Part shown: positions 46,098-55,654 of the stretch, piece by piece
Layout of the letters: every line of letters begins with the position of its first letter
How positions within the stretch are numbered: position 1 is the first letter of the stretch
Assembly (NCBI GenBank): GCA_024699325.1
Contig: JAILPS010000054.1
Span: 1-64,000 of the forward strand
Length of the DNA: 64,000 bases
Origin: Lachnospiraceae bacterium
GTDB taxonomy: Bacteria > Bacillota > Clostridia > Lachnospirales > Lachnospiraceae
Direction: 5' to 3'
Translations under genes and position numbers: made by a program
The notes under the pieces: generated by a model
Told to the model about the DNA's origin: nothing
The model's database searches: none
What the model saw: only the letters and a program-made list of their open reading frames with translations

Positions 46098-47486
46098 CTA
46101 GAATCTGAAATATAAAAATGGATTGTAGCTGTCGTAGACTATGCAGGCAACGCAGAGAATGAACAGCAAAATATTTACTACATATATGACAACAGGAGCG
46201 CGCCTTATGAGCACTCTCTTGACGGCGTAGACCTGCGGCAGACAGCAGATCACGGCGATAATAAGGGTAGGAAGCGCGGTCCTTACATAGTAGAAGCCGG
46301 CGCTGTCCATAAAGCCGTGCAGGAAGAACATGGAGCCAATGTAGCTAAACAGCTCCCCGCTGTCTGTAAACGCAAAAATCACCCAGCCAAATACCACCAC
46401 GAGCAGGGTGTATATATGACCTAGAATCCTGTGAGCGCTCAGATAATCCTTAAGGATGTACTTCTCGGCAATCAAAAATACAGCGTAGTAGAGGCCCCAG
46501 AACAGGAAGTTAAGCCCTGCTCCGTGCCACAGACCTGTGAGCATCCAGACGATGAGCAGGTTAAGGATGTGGCGGGATTTGCCGGCGCGGTTGCCGCCAA
46601 GGGGGATGTAGACATATTCCCTGAACCACCCCGAGAGCGATATGTGCCAGCGGCGCCAGAACTCTGTGATGCTTGCGCTTACGTAGGGGTGGTCGAAGTT
46701 TTTGTTGAACTTAAAGCCTAGCATGTAGCCCAGTCCTATGGCCATGTCTGAGTAGCCGGAAAAATCAAAATACAGCTGGAGGCTGTAGAGCACGGCGCCA
46801 AGCCATGCGCTAAGCCATGAGATGTTGCCAAGCGCACAGATCTGTGAAAACACCTCGCCAAGGGCGTTTGCGAGCAGAACCTTCTTGGCCAGACCTGTGA
46901 TGAAAAACTCGGCGCCCTGACCAAATATCGCCGGGCTTAGGCGTCTCCTTCTAAGCTGTTTTTCGATATCCGCATATCGCACAATCGGGCCCGCGATAAG
47001 CTGCGGAAACATGGAGATGTAGAGAGAAAAATCAAACAGGTTCCTCTGTGCGCGGACCTTGCCTCTGTATACATCCGCGGTGTAGCTTAGAGTCTGGAAG
47101 GTGTAGAAGCTTATTCCTATAGGAAGGGACAGTCCGCGAATGGTTAAATCGCTTCCCACAATCAGGCCGAGACCCGACAGGAACATATTGATATATTTAA
47201 AATAGAAAAGAATTGACAGGTTAAAGATTACATTTAGGATAAAGTGCGTTTTTAGAAGGCCGTCTGAAAGCCCCTGGTTTTTGCCCCTCTCAAGGAGAAT
47301 GGCCCAGACATAGTTGACCACGCAGGAAAATACCATCAGAAGAACATAGACGGGCTCTCCCCAGGCGTAGAATATAAGGCTTGCAAACAGCAGAATTATA
47401 TTCTTCATCCGCCAGGGCACAGCTAAGTAGAGTATCATCACTGCCGGCAGATAGTAAAACAGAAATGTGATGCTGGAAAAAACCAT
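46098..47486 (-). CDS. MBOAT family O-acyltransferase (AlgI/DltB-like)
   Basis: 462 residues, multi-spanning. Family blocks are GISFYTFQTLSYTADVYRG, FPQLIAGPIVRY, QLYFDFSGYSDMAIGLGYML and the catalytic His321 in LTGLWHGAG; His281 lies in the WRRWHISLS motif. It moves acyl groups across the membrane to the partner DHHW/SGNH protein encoded 12 bp downstream. There are no dlt genes nearby, so cell-wall or exopolysaccharide O-acetylation is more likely than D-alanylation. Confidence 0.94.
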   Translation of the reverse strand: MVFSSITFLFYYLPAVMILYLAVPWRMKNIILLFASLIFYAWGEPVYVLLMVFSCVVNYVWAILLERGKNQGLSDGLLKTHFILNVIFNLSILFYFKYINMFLSGLGLIVGSDLTIRGLSLPIGISFYTFQTLSYTADVYRGKVRAQRNLFDFSLYISMFPQLIAGPIVRYADIEKQLRRRRLSPAIFGQGAEFFITGLAKKVLLANALGEVFSQICALGNISWLSAWLGAVLYSLQLYFDFSGYSDMAIGLGYMLGFKFNKNFDHPYVSASITEFWRRWHISLSGWFREYVYIPLGGNRAGKSRHILNLLIVWMLTGLWHGAGLNFLFWGLYYAVFLIAEKYILKDYLSAHRILGHIYTLLVVVFGWVIFAFTDSGELFSYIGSMFFLHGFMDSAGFYYVRTALPTLIIAVICCLPQVYAVKRVLIRRAPVVIYVVNILLFILCVACIVYDSYNPFLYFRF

Positions 47487-47515
47487 GGCGGACTCCTTTC
47501 GAAAAAATCACGCAC

Positions 47516-47521
47516 ATTATA
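47516..47521 (-). promoter_or_regulatory. Possible -10 element of the MBOAT gene
   Basis: TATAAT on the minus strand, 30 bp before the start codon. Only a weak TTTTAA is found at 17 bp upstream. The rest of the 225-bp divergent gap is AT-rich, with a CCTATT/AATAGG inverted pair (47653-47658, 47692-47697) before the XRE gene that could be its operator. Confidence 0.4.
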
Positions 47522-47711
47522 CTACATGAAACCAAAGTTTAAAAGGGGGTGATTTTAGGAGGATATGCGCTTTTTGGAAGGCTATTTCCAAAATGCACAC
47601 AAAAATATGGCATTTGGTTTGTGCAAATATTGCAAAAACAATTAAATATTGTCCTATTGGTACATTTTGCACAGAGCAATTTCGCTGTAAAATAGGAACA
47701 GGAGGACAAAT

Positions 47712-48260
47712 ATGGCAACTAACGGATTAACTAACAAGGATAAGAAGATAATAGGTGATAATGTGTCGCGTGTCAGAAACAAACTGAAGCTCACACAGAC
47801 ACAGGTCGGAGAGGTGCTGGGGTTTGAGAGTGCCTCTTATATAAGCAGGATTGAAACAGGCCGGAAGGGGGTTAATCTGTATTCCCTTCTGACCATGGCA
47901 AAAACATTTGACATGACAGTGGACGGCCTGATAAGGGGCTGCAGTCTGGAAAGTGACTGCAGCAGGCGATACAGCCGCTTAGCGGACATAGCGGAGGGGC
48001 TAAGCGACGGGGAGTTTGAGCTGTTTGTGGACTATGGGCTGTATCTGCTGCAGCTGCACGAAAAGGCCTCTGCCTACGCTCCTATCAGGGAGGCGAGACC
48101 TACTCCCCGCATCCTGACGCCAGCAGGTGTTCGCCGATATATTGACAACAAGAGCATCATGATAGACGAGAGGTATGTCAGCGAAAATATCACGTTCAAT
48201 CAGGGCGGCACAAAACGGCGGTTTTCCGAGAGAGAGGATTACACAGACGACACAAGATGA
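47712..48260 (+). CDS. XRE-family helix-turn-helix regulator
   Basis: 182 residues. N-terminal HTH_3 domain (about 16-72): VSRVRNKLKLTQTQVGEVLGF then YISRIETGRKGVNLYSLLTMA. The C-terminal half has no known domain. It is divergent from the MBOAT gene and may control it or itself; an inverted repeat lies in the shared gap. Confidence 0.9.
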   Translation: MATNGLTNKDKKIIGDNVSRVRNKLKLTQTQVGEVLGFESASYISRIETGRKGVNLYSLLTMAKTFDMTVDGLIRGCSLESDCSRRYSRLADIAEGLSDGEFELFVDYGLYLLQLHEKASAYAPIREARPTPRILTPAGVRRYIDNKSIMIDERYVSENITFNQGGTKRRFSEREDYTDDTR

Positions 48261-48287
48261 CAACAGATATTGACGGATAGTCACGTG

Positions 48288-48319
48288 ACTCCCGGCGCAA
48301 AAAGCGCCGGGAGTTTGTA
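48288..48319 (+). terminator. Terminator after the XRE gene
   Basis: ACTCCCGGCGC pairs with GCGCCGGGAGT (11 bp) around AAAAA, followed by TTTGTATTTTT. Confidence 0.95.
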
Positions 48320-48355
48320 TTTTTCCTCCTTTTGGGCTCTAATGTATGTTTTGGG

Positions 48356-48384
48356 TTGATATTAAAACTGAAATGAATTATAAT
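48356..48384 (+). promoter_or_regulatory. Promoter of metG
   Basis: TTGATA (48356-48361), 17 bp, TATAAT (48379-48384). The leader is only about 45 nt and holds a GAGGT/ACCTC mini-hairpin (48404-48418) just before the GGAGG; no T-box is present. Confidence 0.85.
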
Positions 48385-48433
48385 ATTACGGATTATATGT
48401 TTAGAGGTGTAAAACCTCAAGGAGGATTTAAGC

Positions 48434-50431
48434 ATGGATAAGAAACCTTATTATATAACTACGGCGATCGCCTACACATCGGGCAAGCCGCATATCGGAA
48501 ACACCTATGAGATCGTGCTTGCGGACAGCATTGCCCGCTACAAGAGAGCTCAGGGGTATGATGTGTACTTCCAGACAGGAACTGACGAGCACGGCCAGAA
48601 GATAGAGGAGAAGGCCAAGCTCTATGAGCAGAGCCCTAAGGAGTATGTCGACGGCATCAGCACCACAATCAAGGGCATCTGGGACCTGATGAACACCTCC
48701 TACGACCGCTTCATAAGAACAACCGACGAGGACCATGTGGCTCAGATTCAGAAGATTGTCAAGAAGTTCTACGATCAGGGCGACATTTATAAGAGCGAAT
48801 ATGAGGGAATGTACTGTACTCCGTGCGAGAGCTTCTGGACAGCCAGCCAGTTGGTAAACGGCAAGTGCCCGGACTGCGGCAGAGAGGTTAAGCCCGCCAA
48901 GGAGGAGGCATACTTCTTCAAGATGAGCAAGTACGCCCCGAAGCTTATCGAGCACATCAACACACATCCTGAGTTCATTCAGCCCGTTGCCAGAAAGAAC
49001 GAGATGATGAACAACTTCCTCCTTCCGGGACTTCAGGATCTGTGTATCTCAAGAACATCATTTAAGTGGGGAATTCCGGTCACATTTGACCCTAAGCATG
49101 TGGTTTATGTGTGGCTTGACGCCCTCTCAAACTATATCACGGGTCTGGGCTACGACGCGGACGGAAACCACGGCGACCTCTACAAGAAGTACTGGCCGGC
49201 CGACCTTCACCTTATCGGCAAGGACATCATCCGCTTCCATACCATCTACTGGCCAATCTTCCTCATGGCGCTTGGCGAGCCGCTTCCTAAGCAGGTATTT
49301 GGCCATCCATGGCTGTTACAGGGCGGCGAGAAGATGAGCAAGAGCCGCGGCAATGTCATCTATGCGGACGATCTGGTAAACCTCTTCGGCGTTGACGCCG
49401 TGAGATATTTCGTGCTCCACGAGATGCCTTTTGACAACGACGGCGTGATCACCTGGGATCTGATGGTTGAGAGAACCAACTCAGATCTTGCAAACACTCT
49501 GGGAAATCTTGTAAACAGAACCATCTCCATGACGAATAAGTACTTCGCCGGAGTGGTTGAGAGCACAGGCGTCACAGAGGATGTGGACGCGGACTTAAAG
49601 AGCGTGGTTACAGGCACAGTCGCACGCGTAAATGCCAAGATGGACGACTTAAGAGTTGCCGACGCCATAAGCGAAATATTTACACTGTTTAAGAGATGCA
49701 ACAAATACATCGACGAGACCATGCCGTGGGCTCTGGCTAAGGACGAGGCAAAGAGCGACAGGCTTAAGGAGGTTTTATATAACCTCACAGAGGCTATAAC
49801 CATCGGCGCGAGCCTCTTAGAGAGCTTCTTACCTGAGACCGCCGAGAAGATCGTCAAGATGTTAAACACACAGATCAGAGAGCTTGACAGCCTCGACAAG
49901 TTCGGACTCTACAAGAGCGGCACTGTTGTGACAGACGCTCCCGAGATACTGTTTGCGAGAATTGATATCAAGGACATCATGCCTAAGGTTGAGGCCATCC
50001 AGGCCGCCCAGAGGGCAGAGTACGAGGAGGAGCAGAGAAGAGCCGGCGTGACAGTGGAGGCTCCTAAGAAGGAGGCAGCTCCTGACGTGCATGTGGATAT
50101 GAAGGAGGAGATCGAATACGACGATTTTGGCAAAATGCAGTTCGTTGTGGGAGAGATCGTCTCATGCGAGGAGGTCAAGAAGAGCAAGAAGCTGCTCTGC
50201 TCACAGGTAAAGATTGGCGACACAACGAAGCAGATCGTCTCAGGAATTAAGGCCTGGTACAAGCCCGAGGAGATGGTGGGCAAGAAGGTTATGGTTTTGC
50301 TTAACCTAAAGCCTGCTACCCTTGCAGGAGTTGTTTCAGAGGGCATGATACTGTGCGCATCTGACGCAGAGGGTAACCTGTGCATCATGAGCCCTGAGAA
50401 GGATATGCCAAGCGGCTCAGCTATTTCTTAA
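48434..50431 (+). CDS. metG: Methionyl-tRNA synthetase
   Basis: Charges tRNA-Met. The 665 residues have a class I catalytic core with HIGN (20-23) and KMSKS (300-304), a knuckle with CTPCESFW...CPDCGRE (zinc-type cysteines), an anticodon-binding helical domain, and a C-terminal tRNA-binding OB domain (about 560-665; FGKMQFVVGEIVSCEEVKKSKKLL). AAGGAGG precedes the ATG. Confidence 0.97.
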   Translation: MDKKPYYITTAIAYTSGKPHIGNTYEIVLADSIARYKRAQGYDVYFQTGTDEHGQKIEEKAKLYEQSPKEYVDGISTTIKGIWDLMNTSYDRFIRTTDEDHVAQIQKIVKKFYDQGDIYKSEYEGMYCTPCESFWTASQLVNGKCPDCGREVKPAKEEAYFFKMSKYAPKLIEHINTHPEFIQPVARKNEMMNNFLLPGLQDLCISRTSFKWGIPVTFDPKHVVYVWLDALSNYITGLGYDADGNHGDLYKKYWPADLHLIGKDIIRFHTIYWPIFLMALGEPLPKQVFGHPWLLQGGEKMSKSRGNVIYADDLVNLFGVDAVRYFVLHEMPFDNDGVITWDLMVERTNSDLANTLGNLVNRTISMTNKYFAGVVESTGVTEDVDADLKSVVTGTVARVNAKMDDLRVADAISEIFTLFKRCNKYIDETMPWALAKDEAKSDRLKEVLYNLTEAITIGASLLESFLPETAEKIVKMLNTQIRELDSLDKFGLYKSGTVVTDAPEILFARIDIKDIMPKVEAIQAAQRAEYEEEQRRAGVTVEAPKKEAAPDVHVDMKEEIEYDDFGKMQFVVGEIVSCEEVKKSKKLLCSQVKIGDTTKQIVSGIKAWYKPEEMVGKKVMVLLNLKPATLAGVVSEGMILCASDAEGNLCIMSPEKDMPSGSAIS

Positions 50432-50435
50432 TATT

Positions 50436-50454
50436 TGGGACCCGGCGGGTCCCA
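50436..50454 (+). terminator. Hairpin between metG and trkA
   Basis: TGGGACCC pairs with GGGTCCCA around GGC. No strong T-run follows, so termination may be partial. Confidence 0.55.
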
Positions 50455-50495
50455 TAAACATTTACAAACCCTATGATAACAAGTGAGGAATTATA

Positions 50496-51854
50496 GTGGA
50501 GATTATTATTATCGGATGCGGCAAGGTCGGTCAGACGCTGGCCAAAATGCTGGTCAAGGAGAAGCACAATGTGACCATAATCGATAAGGTGGCGGAGAGA
50601 CTCGCGGGCCTTGAGGACGATGTGGACGCCATCAGACTTCTCGGAAACGGCTCTTCCATCAGCACACAGAAGGAGGCAGGAGTCGAGAGCGCGGACATAT
50701 TGATAGCGGTCACGGGCTCAGATGAACTTAACCTCTTGTGCTGCGTCATCGCGAAGAAGGCCGGCAGATGCCAGACCATCGCAAGAGTAAGGGATCCAAT
50801 ATACAACGAGGAGTTAGGCTTTATCAGGGAGCAGATGGGCATATCCATGATCATCAACCCTGAGCTTGCAGCCGCGAGGGAGATCAGCGATATCCTGCGC
50901 TTCCCATCGGCCATAGAGATCGAGCAGTTTGCAGGCGGAAGAGTTGAGCTTCTCAAGTTTAAGCTTCTTCCGGAGTTTAACTTAGACGGCGTGTCTGTCA
51001 TGAACATGCACACGAAGGTCAAGGCAAACATCCTGATCGCGGGAGTTGAGCGAGGCGACGAGGTCTTCATCCCCGACGGAGCATTTATACTTAGAAACGG
51101 CGATATTATATCTATTCTGGCGTCCCAGGCAAACTCTGAGGAGTTCTTCAGAGCCATAGGCCTAAAGACCAATAAGGTCAGGGACAGCTTGATCATCGGC
51201 GGCGGAACCATCGCCCAGTATCTTGGAAATATTCTCGACGACATGAACATAAGCGTCAAGATCATCGAGAAGGATAAGGCCAAGTGCGAGTACCTGTGCG
51301 AGCAGGTGCCGGGTGCCACCATCATACACGGCGACGGCACGGACAGAGGTGTGCTCTTAGAGGAGGGACTAAGCGAGGTTCAGTCCTTAGTCGCCCTCAC
51401 AAATGTGGACGAGGAGAATATTATCCTGAGCCTCATCGCCCATGAGAGCGCTGCAAACACCAAGGCGGTGGTCAAGATAAACCGTCTGGAGTTCCACTCC
51501 ATGTTAAACAAGCTCGATGTGGGAAGTGTGATCTATCCCAAATACATCACGGCTGACCATATTTTGCAGTTTGTGCGAGCCCTCGGCAACAGCATAGGAA
51601 GCAATGTCGAGAGACTCTACCATATCATGAACAACAAGGCGGAGGCGCTTCAGTTCACCGTCAAGGAGGAGTCTGAGGTCACGGGCAAGGCCCTCATGCA
51701 GCTGACTCTGAAGAAGAATCTTCTCATCGGCGTCATCGTCCATCAGGGCAAGGTCATGATCCCAAGAGGTCACGACATGATCATGAAGGGCGACACCGTA
51801 ATCGTGGTTACGACGCAGGAGGAGCTCAATGATATTAGGGATATACTGAGGTAA
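50496..51854 (+). CDS. trkA: Trk potassium uptake regulatory protein TrkA
   Basis: 452 residues starting at GTG (GTGAGGA upstream). Two tandem RCK units, each with a NAD-binding fold: IIGCGKVGQTLAKML near the N-terminus and LIIGGGTIAQYLGNIL in the middle, each followed by a TrkA_C-type domain. It is the cytoplasmic gating ring for TrkH, which is encoded 3 bp downstream. Confidence 0.95.
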   Translation: MEIIIIGCGKVGQTLAKMLVKEKHNVTIIDKVAERLAGLEDDVDAIRLLGNGSSISTQKEAGVESADILIAVTGSDELNLLCCVIAKKAGRCQTIARVRDPIYNEELGFIREQMGISMIINPELAAAREISDILRFPSAIEIEQFAGGRVELLKFKLLPEFNLDGVSVMNMHTKVKANILIAGVERGDEVFIPDGAFILRNGDIISILASQANSEEFFRAIGLKTNKVRDSLIIGGGTIAQYLGNILDDMNISVKIIEKDKAKCEYLCEQVPGATIIHGDGTDRGVLLEEGLSEVQSLVALTNVDEENIILSLIAHESAANTKAVVKINRLEFHSMLNKLDVGSVIYPKYITADHILQFVRALGNSIGSNVERLYHIMNNKAEALQFTVKEESEVTGKALMQLTLKKNLLIGVIVHQGKVMIPRGHDMIMKGDTVIVVTTQEELNDIRDILR

Positions 51855-51857
51855 GGT

Positions 51858-53297
51858 ATGAATTTTTCCGTAATAAGATATGTCTGCGGCTGGATGCTCT
51901 TAGTTGTGGCGGCCTTCATGGCGCTTCCGGGGTTAGTCGCGATATATTTTCACGAGGAGGCAGGCTTTGCGCTTTTGTGGACCATTCTGGCAAGCTTGGC
52001 TGTGGGCGGTCTTCTCATAATCAAAAAACCGAAGAATAAGGTGTTCTACAGCTCAGAGGGTTATGTGACGGTTGCCTTAAGCTGGCTCATCATAAGCGCG
52101 GTGGGAGCGCTCCCGTTTTTTATAAGTGGCTGCATCCCAAACTATATCGATGCTTTTTTTGAGACTGTCTCAGGATTTACCACCACGGGAGCGAGCATCC
52201 TAAGCGATGTGGAGGCGCTCCCCAAATGCATGCTCTTCTGGCGAAGCCTGACACACTGGATAGGTGGTATGGGAGTTTTAGTATTCATCCTCTGCCTTCT
52301 GCCCATGACAGGCGGCTCAAACATGAATATCATGAAGGCGGAGAGCCCGGGCCCTTCAGTCAGCCGACTGGTGCCGAAGGTTCAGTCCACCGCCAAGATA
52401 CTCTACAGCATCTATTTGGCCCTTACGGTAATAGAGTTTTTGATACTTGCTCTAAGCCGCATGCCCCTGTTTGACGCCTGCACCATAACATTTGGAACGG
52501 CGGGAACCGGAGGCTTCGGAATATTAAACAGCAGTATCGGAAGCTACACGGCGTTCCAGCAGGGTGTGATCACGGTTTTCATGCTGCTTTTTGGCGTGAA
52601 TTTTAACATTTACTTTTTGATAATCACGGGCAAGATCGCACAGGCGCTAAAAAGCGAGGAGCTTCGCGCCTACGCAGTCATAGTTGTCATGGCCATCGCC
52701 ATGATAACCGCAAACAGCCTGGAAATGTTTAAAAATGTCTACGAGGCGTTCCACCACTCAGCATTTACGGTGGCGTCCATCATAACCACCACGGGATTTG
52801 CCACGGTGGATTTTGACACCTGGCCGGTTTTATCAAGAACCATTCTCGTGTTGCTTATGTTTATCGGCGCCTGCGCGGGAAGCACGGGCGGCGGACTGAA
52901 GGTTTCGAGAATGCTGCTTCTTGCGAAGACCGCGAGGAAGGAGATTAAGCACTCCCTCCACCCCAAGATCGTCTGGAAGGTCAAGATGGACGGCAAGGTA
53001 GTGGAGCACGATGTGGAGCGAAGCCTCAACACATATATGGTAATCTACACGATGATTTTTGTGGCATCGCTGCTGGTCATCAGCGTGGAAAACTATGATA
53101 TAATCACGAATTTTACGGCGGTTGCCGCGACAATCAACAATATTGGTCCGGGACTGTCGCTGGTAGGACCTACGGCTAACTACGGTTTCTACGGATGGCT
53201 CTCCAAGCTGGTTTTGTGTTTTGACATGCTGGTCGGACGTCTGGAGATATTCCCGATACTTCTGCTGTTCGTTCCGGGCACCTGGAAGAGGTTTTAA
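51858..53297 (+). CDS. trkH: Trk potassium uptake channel TrkH
   Basis: 479 residues, four membrane-pore-membrane repeats with filter-type motifs SGFTTTGAS, GTAGTGGFG, TTTGFATVDF and NNIGPGLSLVG. K+ permeation subunit in the membrane partnered with TrkA. The stop codon is followed immediately by the tatD ATG. Confidence 0.95.
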   Translation: MNFSVIRYVCGWMLLVVAAFMALPGLVAIYFHEEAGFALLWTILASLAVGGLLIIKKPKNKVFYSSEGYVTVALSWLIISAVGALPFFISGCIPNYIDAFFETVSGFTTTGASILSDVEALPKCMLFWRSLTHWIGGMGVLVFILCLLPMTGGSNMNIMKAESPGPSVSRLVPKVQSTAKILYSIYLALTVIEFLILALSRMPLFDACTITFGTAGTGGFGILNSSIGSYTAFQQGVITVFMLLFGVNFNIYFLIITGKIAQALKSEELRAYAVIVVMAIAMITANSLEMFKNVYEAFHHSAFTVASIITTTGFATVDFDTWPVLSRTILVLLMFIGACAGSTGGGLKVSRMLLLAKTARKEIKHSLHPKIVWKVKMDGKVVEHDVERSLNTYMVIYTMIFVASLLVISVENYDIITNFTAVAATINNIGPGLSLVGPTANYGFYGWLSKLVLCFDMLVGRLEIFPILLLFVPGTWKRF

Positions 53298-54071
53298 ATG
53301 ATATTTGACACACATGCTCACTACGACGATGAGCAGTTTAATGAGGACCGCGACGAGCTGATTGGCGCCATCCACGAGGGCGGAGTCGGAAGGATTGTCG
53401 ACATCTGCGCCAACGCCGACAGCTACCGCGCAGTTTTGGAGCTGGCCCACAGATACCCCTTCATCTATGCGGCGGTAGGAGTCCACCCCGACGATGTGGG
53501 CAAGCTTGACGAGGCTTATTTTTCACAGATTGAGAGGGCTGCATGCGATGACAAATGTGTGGCCATAGGAGAGATTGGGCTCGACTACCACTGGATGGTT
53601 TCCCCTAAGGAGGTGCAGCAGGAGTGGTTCAGGCGCCAGATTGACCTGGCAAGAAGGCTTAAAAAACCCTTCGTAATCCACAGCCGGGACGCAGCGGCCG
53701 ACACGCTAAGCGTGGTTAAGGACGAGAAGTCATGGGAGATAGGGGGCGTCATGCACTGCTTCTCCTACGAGGTGGAGATGGCCAGGGAGTATTTAAACAT
53801 GGGCTTTTTCCTGGGAGTTGGCGGCGTGGTAACCTACAAAAACGGCCGCAAATTAAAGGAAGTGGTCACATACGCCCCCATCGAGCAGATACTTGTGGAG
53901 ACGGACTGCCCGTATTTATCCCCCACACCCCACAGGGGCGAGAGGAATAACTCCTCATATATTAAATACGTCATCGAGGAGATCGCAAGACTTAAAAACA
54001 TGGAGAGTGTGGCAGTGGAGGAGATAACGTATCAGAACGCCTGCAGGTTCTATAATCTGTCAGATTCATGA
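53298..54071 (+). CDS. tatD: TatD family metal-dependent DNase
   Basis: 257 residues of the amidohydrolase fold. Metal ligands are seen in DTHAHYDD, GEIGLDYHW, HSRDAAAD and ETDCPYLSPTPHRG. It is the usual neighbour of rsmA in Firmicutes. It abuts trkH with no gap. Confidence 0.94.
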   Translation: MIFDTHAHYDDEQFNEDRDELIGAIHEGGVGRIVDICANADSYRAVLELAHRYPFIYAAVGVHPDDVGKLDEAYFSQIERAACDDKCVAIGEIGLDYHWMVSPKEVQQEWFRRQIDLARRLKKPFVIHSRDAAADTLSVVKDEKSWEIGGVMHCFSYEVEMAREYLNMGFFLGVGGVVTYKNGRKLKEVVTYAPIEQILVETDCPYLSPTPHRGERNNSSYIKYVIEEIARLKNMESVAVEEITYQNACRFYNLSDS

Positions 54072-54100
54072 CATCAGGCAGTGATAATAACGGAGATTAT

Positions 54101-54973
54101 ATGGATTTAGAGAAAATGCTTGTAAATCCGAAGGTTACCGCCCAGGTCCTTCAAAAATACGATTTTAAATTCGCCAAGAAGTTCGGACAGAATTTCCTGA
54201 TTGACGCCCACGTCATAGGCAAGATCATCCAGAGCGCAGACATCACGAAGGAGGACTGCGTTTTGGAGATTGGGCCCGGCATCGGAACGCTCACGCAGTT
54301 TTTGGCGGAGGCGGCCGGGAGAGTGATCTCGGTGGAGATAGATAATAAGCTGATCCCCATACTTGAGGACACGCTGAGCGCATATGACAACGTCACGGTG
54401 ATTAACGACGACATCATGAAGGTGGACATAGGGGCGCTTGTGAGGGAATATAACGGCGGCAGACCTGTGAAGGTCGTGGCCAATCTCCCCTACTATATAA
54501 CAACCCCCATCATCATGAACCTTCTCGAGAAGCATGTGCCGCTTGATTCCATCACGGTCATGGTCCAAAAGGAGGTGGCTCTCAGAATGCAGGCGGGGCC
54601 CGGCAGCAAGGACTACGGCGCCTTAAGCATGGCTGTACAGTACTACACAGAGCCCTATCTTGCGGCAAATGTTCCACAGAACTGTTTTATGCCGAGGCCT
54701 GCGGTGGATTCGGCGGTCATCAGACTTAAGCTCTACGAGAAGCCCTCTGTGGAGGTTAGGGACGAGAAGCTCATGTTTAAGCTTATAAGAGCATCATTTG
54801 CACAGAGAAGAAAAACACTGGTAAACGGCGTGAGTAACTCCCCGGAGCTTGCATTTTCCAAGGAGGAGGTCGCAGATGCGCTTAAGCAGATGGGCTTAAG
54901 CGAGAGTGTCAGAGGCGAGACATTTAATCTGGAGCAGTTTGCCAGACTATCAGATATTTTGGGAGATATGTAG
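54101..54973 (+). CDS. rsmA: 16S rRNA (adenine1518/1519-N6)-dimethyltransferase RsmA (KsgA)
   Basis: 290 residues with KKFGQNFLID, SAM motif EIGPGIGTLT and catalytic NLPYYITTPI. I start at the ATG at 54101 (CGGAG 6-7 bp upstream). The frame has an earlier ATG at 54068 overlapping the tatD stop as ATGA; coupled initiation there is possible but lacks its own ribosome site. tadA follows directly. Confidence 0.95.
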   Translation: MDLEKMLVNPKVTAQVLQKYDFKFAKKFGQNFLIDAHVIGKIIQSADITKEDCVLEIGPGIGTLTQFLAEAAGRVISVEIDNKLIPILEDTLSAYDNVTVINDDIMKVDIGALVREYNGGRPVKVVANLPYYITTPIIMNLLEKHVPLDSITVMVQKEVALRMQAGPGSKDYGALSMAVQYYTEPYLAANVPQNCFMPRPAVDSAVIRLKLYEKPSVEVRDEKLMFKLIRASFAQRRKTLVNGVSNSPELAFSKEEVADALKQMGLSESVRGETFNLEQFARLSDILGDM

Positions 54974-55537
54974 TTGAAGCTTACAAAACAGGAAAAATAC
55001 GAGCTTCGTCAGAAGCGCAGGCTTGAAAAGGAGGAGGCCATGAAGGCCGCCCGGGAAGAGCAGCAGGCCCTGCAGAACAAGCTCGATGAGAAGTATATGA
55101 AGGAGGCGCTTCGCCAGGCCGTGAAGGCCGAGAAGCTGGGCGAGGTCCCAATAGGCTGCGTCATAGTCTACGAGGGCAGGATTATCGCCAGAGGCTACAA
55201 CAGGCGAAACACCGACAAGAGCACCCTAAGCCACGCTGAGGTGACCGCCATCAGGAGGGCGTCTAAGAAGCTTGGGGACTGGAGGCTTGAGGGCTGCACG
55301 CTCTATGTGACGCTTGAGCCCTGCCAGATGTGTGCGGGCGCCATAGTGCAGGCCAGGGTGACCAGAGTGGTCATGGGATGCATGAATTCGAAGGCCGGAT
55401 GCGGCGGAAGCATCCTCAACATATTACAAATGAAGCAGTTTAACCACCAGGTGGATGTGACCCGCGGAGTGCTTGAAGAGCGCTGCAGCACCCAGTTGAC
55501 AGCATTTTTTGAAAAACTTCGCAAAAGTAGAGTATAA
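54974..55537 (+). CDS. tadA: tRNA-specific adenosine deaminase TadA
   Basis: Converts A34 to inosine in tRNA-Arg. 187 residues from a TTG immediately after the rsmA stop, with GGGAG upstream. Zinc site HAE (87-89, with catalytic Glu89) and PCQMC (Cys117, Cys120). The N-terminus carries an extra charged helix of about 38 residues before the usual family start near YMKEALRQA (41-49); an internal start there is possible but has no clear ribosome site. Confidence 0.93.
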   Translation: MKLTKQEKYELRQKRRLEKEEAMKAAREEQQALQNKLDEKYMKEALRQAVKAEKLGEVPIGCVIVYEGRIIARGYNRRNTDKSTLSHAEVTAIRRASKKLGDWRLEGCTLYVTLEPCQMCAGAIVQARVTRVVMGCMNSKAGCGGSILNILQMKQFNHQVDVTRGVLEERCSTQLTAFFEKLRKSRV

Positions 55538-55584
55538 ATTACATATTTTTCGTGTGAAAAACACTATTTTTTTTGTAAAATGTG

Positions 55585-55593
55585 TGTTATAAT
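55585..55593 (+). promoter_or_regulatory. Extended -10 promoter of the coiled-coil gene
   Basis: TGTTATAAT (TG-n-TATAAT) with no good -35. Just upstream GTGT-GAAAA-ACAC followed by TATTTTTTTT (about 55553-55573) may be a weak terminator for tadA. Confidence 0.5.
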
Positions 55594-55654
55594 TTCGCTA
55601 ATAGGGTTTACTCGTCAAAAATTTACATCCAGGGGTGGATGACGGAGGTTTTTT

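Noticed and set aside
48385-48433. T-box or SAM-type leader for metG
   Set aside because: The promoter lies only about 50 bp before the start codon, leaving room for just a mini-hairpin; no T-box sequence is present.
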